The translations under genes were made by a program, and so were the position numbers. DNA of 33,202 nt from CBIHLX01 sp966210935 (GTDB lineage: Bacteria; Patescibacteriota; Saccharimonadia; Saccharimonadales; Saccharimonadaceae): NCBI GenBank assembly GCA_966210935.1, contig CBIHLX010000004.1, forward strand, positions 1 to 33,202. Direction: 5' to 3'. Below the pieces are notes generated by a model, which worked only from the letters and a program-made list of their open reading frames with translations, did not search any database and had not been told where the DNA came from. Positions 30,998 through 33,202 of the stretch are shown here, piece after piece. How positions within the stretch are numbered: position 1 is the stretch's first letter; each line of letters opens with the position of its first letter.

Positions 30998-31748
30998 GTT
31001 CCAGCACCTCCTTTGTGACGGCCTTATAGGCACGTGCACCCTTTGAAAACTTGTCATACGCCCCTACCGGCAGGCCGTGACTTGGCGCCTCAGCCAGTCG
31101 AATATTCCGTGGAATGACATTCTTAAAGACCTTGCCCGGAAAATGTTTCTTAATCTCTTCATGTACCTGCGTACTAAGAGTCGTACGGTGATCTACCATG
31201 GTTGGCAATACGCCGAGTAGATCGAGCGTCGGGTTCATACTCTTGCGTACTAGTTTCATGGTCTCAAGGAGCTGCCCCAGCCCTTCAAGCGCATAAAACT
31301 CAGCCTGAACCGGCAGCAGAACATAGCGGGCTGCGATTAACCCATTAACCGTCAGAAGGCTCAAACTAGGCGGGCTATCAATGATAATGTAATCGTAGCC
31401 ATCAAGAGTCTCAACCGCCATCTTAAGACGGCTAAAGCGTTTTTCAGCCTGCGCTAGCTCAACCTCGGTATTCGCCAAGTGCGGCGTAGTCGGCGCCAAG
31501 AAAAGACGCTTGTGCTCGGTCGGGATGATCACGTCCTTCAGTTCCGCTTCGCCCAAGATAACATCTACCATGGTCTTCTCGAGACCCTGCTTATCGATCC
31601 CGAGGCCGCTCGTTGCGTTCCCTTGTGGATCAAAATCAATAACAAGCGTTTGCTTGCCCTGCTTTGCTAAATAGTAGGCAACATTAACCGCACTGGTCGT
31701 TTTCCCTACTCCACCTTTTTGATTTGTTACAGATATGACTGTCGCCAC
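30987..31748 (-). CDS. parA: Chromosome partitioning ATPase ParA (Soj)
   Basis: ParA is the deviant-Walker ATPase that moves ParB-parS complexes over the nucleoid. The 253-residue protein starts at GTG and shows the signature lysine and Walker A in NQKGGVGKTTSAVN (K11, K16), VIDFDPQGNATSGLG, IIIDSPPSLSLLTVNGLIAA and the C-terminal VFKNVIPRNIRLAEAPSHG. Full length for chromosomal Soj types, with no N-terminal DNA-binding extension. It is the first gene of a parAB operon with an 11-base overlap, and is preceded by the rplU terminator and an extended -10 TACAAT. Confidence 0.95.
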   Translation of the reverse strand: MATVISVTNQKGGVGKTTSAVNVAYYLAKQGKQTLVIDFDPQGNATSGLGIDKQGLEKTMVDVILGEAELKDVIIPTEHKRLFLAPTTPHLANTEVELAQAEKRFSRLKMAVETLDGYDYIIIDSPPSLSLLTVNGLIAARYVLLPVQAEFYALEGLGQLLETMKLVRKSMNPTLDLLGVLPTMVDHRTTLSTQVHEEIKKHFPGKVFKNVIPRNIRLAEAPSHGLPVGAYDKFSKGARAYKAVTKEVLERVG

Positions 31749-31776
31749 TGTTTATCTCTTCCCTCTTCTTCATCCC

Positions 31777-31785
31777 ATTGTAGCA
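31777..31785 (-). promoter_or_regulatory. parAB promoter, extended -10
   Basis: Minus-strand TGC-TACAAT, about 29 bases before the parA GTG and downstream of the rplU terminator. No good -35 box. Confidence 0.5.
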
Positions 31786-31808
31786 CGAGCGGTATTATTT
31801 ACCATCAA

Positions 31809-31834
31809 AAAACCCCGCTTGGGAGCGGGGTTTT
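31809..31834 (-). terminator. Terminator after rplU
   Basis: An 11-base-pair perfect stem (AAAACCCCGCT with its complement, 4-base loop) followed by TTTTTTG on the minus strand, 6 bases after the rplU stop. Confidence 0.85.
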
Positions 31835-31839
31835 CGGGA

Positions 31840-32148
31840 CTACTTGATCGAGGTGATCTCAATCTTTGAGTACTTCTGGCGGTGACCAGTTTCCTTGTGG
31901 ACGCGCTTCTTTGCCTTGTAGCGGATAACGCGGATCTTGTCACCCTTAACGAGATCTTCGACAACCTTAGCGGCAACCTTTACGTTCTTTACCGCTGGCG
32001 TGCCGACAGTGACGTTGTCACCATCAATCACCAACAGTGCATCAAGCGTGAGCTCTTTTGTGCCTTCCGGGAGGAGGTCCACCAGGAGGGTCTCTTTTTC
32101 GGCGACAATAAATTGCTTGCCACCAATCTTAACGACTGCTTTTGACAT
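31840..32148 (-). CDS. rplU: 50S ribosomal protein bL21
   Basis: bL21 binds 23S rRNA in the large subunit. The 102-residue protein starts MSKAVVKIGGKQFIVAEKE and ends with the conserved KRVHKETGHRQKYSKIEI. The frame is open 11 codons upstream, but the ATG at 32148 has AAAGGAATCATA before it and gives the family start. bL27 (rpmA), almost always next to rplU, does not follow: rplU ends at its own terminator before parA. The promoter is TTGTGA, 17 bases, TACAAT. Confidence 0.96.
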   Translation of the reverse strand: MSKAVVKIGGKQFIVAEKETLLVDLLPEGTKELTLDALLVIDGDNVTVGTPAVKNVKVAAKVVEDLVKGDKIRVIRYKAKKRVHKETGHRQKYSKIEITSIK

Positions 32149-32180
32149 TATGATTCCTTTGTTATTAATCAATCTCACCA

Positions 32181-32209
32181 ATTGTAACAGATATAAGCGG
32201 CTTTCACAA
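32181..32209 (-). promoter_or_regulatory. rplU promoter (-35 and -10)
   Basis: Minus-strand TTGTGA, 17-base spacer, TACAAT with a TGT extension. Leader of about 26 bases ending in AAAGGAAT. Confidence 0.65.
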
Positions 32210-32211
32210 CC

Positions 32212-32589
32212 CTAGTCGTGACGACGTGCGTCCATGTCGGCATGGCTGAGCCCGTAGAAGTGCGCCATCTCATGCCAGAGTGTCCGTTTAATCTGCTCAA
32301 ACAACTCGCCAGGTGTATGCGACACCATGAGAAGCGAGTTTTTAAATAGAGTAATTTTATCTGGCAGCATGCCAGTCCAGCCACTCCCCCGCTGCGTTAG
32401 CGGCACTCCCTCGTAGAGACCAAGGAGTAGATGTTGATCATCGAGCTTCATCTTTGTATGTTGCTCTGGCGTTGGGTCATCCGCCATGAGAATCGCCACG
32501 TTATCAAGACCTTTGATATATTCCTGCGGCAACTCGTCCATGGCACGCGTAATTAGCGCGTCAAAATCCTCATCAGATAAATAATCCAT
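32212..32589 (-). CDS. Minimal zinc metallopeptidase (Zincin_1-like)
   Basis: A 125-residue protein whose C-terminal half carries HExxHxxGxxH-type zinc ligands, seen as HEMAHFYGLSH (H106, E107, H110, H116). The N-terminal half has the family-like FDALITRAMDELPQEY and a VAILMADDP strand. Size and layout fit the short bacterial metallopeptidases of the DUF1025/Zincin_1 type. No signal peptide, so it is cytoplasmic. It starts 5 bases after the stop of the 56-residue acidic gene and has no ribosome binding site, which suggests coupling. The substrate is unknown. Confidence 0.82.
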   Translation of the reverse strand: MDYLSDEDFDALITRAMDELPQEYIKGLDNVAILMADDPTPEQHTKMKLDDQHLLLGLYEGVPLTQRGSGWTGMLPDKITLFKNSLLMVSHTPGELFEQIKRTLWHEMAHFYGLSHADMDARRHD

Positions 32590-32594
32590 TTTTA

Positions 32595-32765
32595 TTATTC
32601 CGTCGATTCACCGCTCACTATGTCAGTAAGCTCCGTTACCGCATCGGTAGCTTCTTGCCCGAAATCGGTAACTGATGAGACGACGTCATCCTTCAGCTCG
32701 GTGAGCTCATCACTAAACTGGCGAACGTCATCAAGAAAACCAGTCAGATCGTCAAATATTCCCAT
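32595..32765 (-). CDS. Small acidic helical protein, 56 residues
   Basis: Unknown family. It begins MGIFDDLTGFLDDVRQFSDE and is very acidic with only two basic residues, in a pattern (hydrophobic every three to four positions) suggesting amphipathic helices. The frame is open far upstream, but the ATG at 32765 lies exactly 6 bases after a TGGTATTAT box, the same leaderless arrangement as serS and the 96-residue gene, so that start is favoured. The stop is 5 bases before the metallopeptidase gene, suggesting they are made together. Confidence 0.55.
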   Translation of the reverse strand: MGIFDDLTGFLDDVRQFSDELTELKDDVVSSVTDFGQEATDAVTELTDIVSGESTE

Positions 32766-32771
32766 AGCTTT

Positions 32772-32780
32772 ATAATACCA
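32772..32780 (-). promoter_or_regulatory. Extended -10 promoter with leaderless spacing
   Basis: Minus-strand TGG-TATTAT with exactly 6 bases to the ATG of the 56-residue gene. Confidence 0.55.
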
Positions 32781-32790
32781 AAGTCCGTGC

Positions 32791-33006
32791 CTACGAAGCT
32801 GCTGAGTCGTCCTCAGAGAAGTCGAACCAATCGGGATCTTTCTTGACGTCGCCGACAATCTTTGCCCAGCTATCAGCCAGTTGATCACCGTCGGGCGCAT
32901 CAAGAGTAATGGCCTCAGCCTCAAGCTGCTCGTTCTCGATATCTTCTCGAAGACCCCCGCCGAGCGGATCGCTTACCTGGAATGAAATGTGGTGGAATAA
33001 TGACAT
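32791..33006 (-). CDS. Small acidic hypothetical protein, 71 residues
   Basis: Unknown family. It begins MSLFHHISFQVSDPLGGG and continues into an acidic region with EAEAITLDAPDGDQLADSW and DWFDFSEDDSAAS. No membrane helix and no motif is recognised. No Shine-Dalgarno sequence is seen. A full promoter (TTGACA, 17 bases, TAATCT) lies about 30 bases upstream, supporting expression. It is the first of three tightly packed genes that end with the metallopeptidase. Confidence 0.55.
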   Translation of the reverse strand: MSLFHHISFQVSDPLGGGLREDIENEQLEAEAITLDAPDGDQLADSWAKIVGDVKKDPDWFDFSEDDSAAS

Positions 33007-33042
33007 ATTTTCAGTGTTTATTTTATGGTTGTTAGTAATATT

Positions 33043-33071
33043 AGATTAGCATAAGTATCATATATTGTCAA
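33043..33071 (-). promoter_or_regulatory. Promoter of the 71-residue gene, with palindrome at -35
   Basis: Minus-strand TTGACA, 17-base spacer, TAATCT. The -35 box lies within ATATTGTCAATAT (33062-33074), a 13-base odd palindrome that could be an operator or simply reflect the -35 sequence. Confidence 0.6.
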
Positions 33072-33087
33072 TATCAGCTAGCCTCCA

Positions 33088-33114
33088 AAAGAGTCCGGCA
33101 AAACCGGACTCTTT
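33088..33114 (-). terminator. Terminator after the partial gene at the window end
   Basis: An 11-base-pair perfect stem (AAAGAGTCCGG with its complement, 5-base loop). The T-run is short on either strand. It lies 20 bases after the partial gene's stop. Confidence 0.65.
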
Positions 33115-33133
33115 GGATAGTAGCTTGGCGATA

Positions 33134-33202
33134 CTAGGCTACTAAGCGAGCCAGGCTGATCTGGAGTAACATACCCTCAACCTTCACCTCGGTCTCATAG
33201 CC
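33134..33202 (-). CDS. C-terminal end of an unidentified gene
   Basis: The last 22 codons and TAG stop of a minus-strand gene continuing past the window. The visible end is GYETEVKVEG followed by MLLQISLARLVA. The frame is supported by the terminator 20 bases after the stop. The fragment is too short to name. Confidence 0.5.
   Translation of the reverse strand, partial: GYETEVKVEGMLLQISLARLVA

Noticed and set aside
30998..31057. An upstream ATG start for parB
   Set aside because: It lies inside parA and its translation is not ParB-like; the GTG at 30997 has a strong Shine-Dalgarno sequence and yields the conserved N-terminus.
32766..32924. A longer 109-residue version of the small acidic protein at 32.6 kb
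   Set aside because: The extra N-terminal part overlaps the neighbouring gene, is compositionally different, and contains the promoter box of the shorter form.
1..33202. tRNA genes, CRISPR arrays, insertion sequences or prophage
   Set aside because: Gaps between genes are all short and hold only promoters and terminators; no cloverleaf, repeat array, transposase or phage protein was recognised.

Overview
This window looks like a piece of a small, streamlined bacterial chromosome, most probably from the Patescibacteria/CPR, and Candidatus Saccharibacteria (TM7) is my best guess. That rests on protein style and gene order seen by eye, not on a search. The genetic code is standard. Both release factors are present, RF1 with its PAT motif and RF2 with its SPF motif. 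TAA, TAG and TGA all end genes here, so this is not a UGA-recoding lineage. Genes are packed tightly, no gap exceeds about 130 bases, and I see no tRNA, rRNA, insertion sequence or CRISPR array.

Layout. From 1 to 23 kb every gene is on the minus strand. Read in the direction of transcription, the distal blocks are: hpf, secA, an M16 peptidase, murD, prfB, ftsE, ftsX (8.5 to 0 kb); a MacB-like ABC exporter followed by serS (12.0 to 8.6 kb); greA and lysS (14.1 to 12.1 kb); frr, uppS, rseP, a CPBP protease and proS (18.7 to 14.2 kb); and rpsB, tsf, a small unknown gene and a type IV pilin (21.3 to 18.8 kb). The order rpsB-tsf-...-frr-uppS-...-rseP-...-proS is the widespread bacterial supercluster without pyrH, cdsA and dxr. 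Next come tatA, tatC and a small membrane protein. At 23.0 to 25.6 kb a plus-strand group carries a small surface protein, rpmE, prfA and prmC. From 25.6 to 29.3 kb the minus strand has a DegP/HtrA protease, a polytopic membrane protein and an LCP-family protein. lepB is on the plus strand at 29.4 kb. The window ends with parB/parA, rplU, a minimal zinc protease, two tiny acidic proteins and the tail of an unknown gene.

How the genes fit together. Most of the window is translation (RF1, RF2, PrmC, RRF, EF-Ts, S2, L21, L31, HPF, Ser/Lys/Pro-tRNA synthetases, GreA) and the cell envelope (SecA, TatAC, signal peptidase, RseP, HtrA, UppS, MurD, LCP, FtsEX). ParAB handles chromosome segregation. 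The pilin, the PNTG-tailed protein and the LCP protein are the most likely contributors to the cell surface.

Main points of interest: (1) serS is interrupted by an in-frame amber codon with the reading frame otherwise intact; (2) the pilin is fused to a discoidin-like domain; (3) several genes have a promoter whose -10 box sits exactly 6 to 7 bases before the ATG, predicting leaderless mRNAs, and extended -10 (TGn) promoters are the rule; (4) TatC lacks the usual signal-binding glutamate and has a long tail, next to a small protein with an RK Tat-like signal whose promoter carries a perfect dyad; (5) a 17-codon ORF with a strong ribosome binding site precedes proS.
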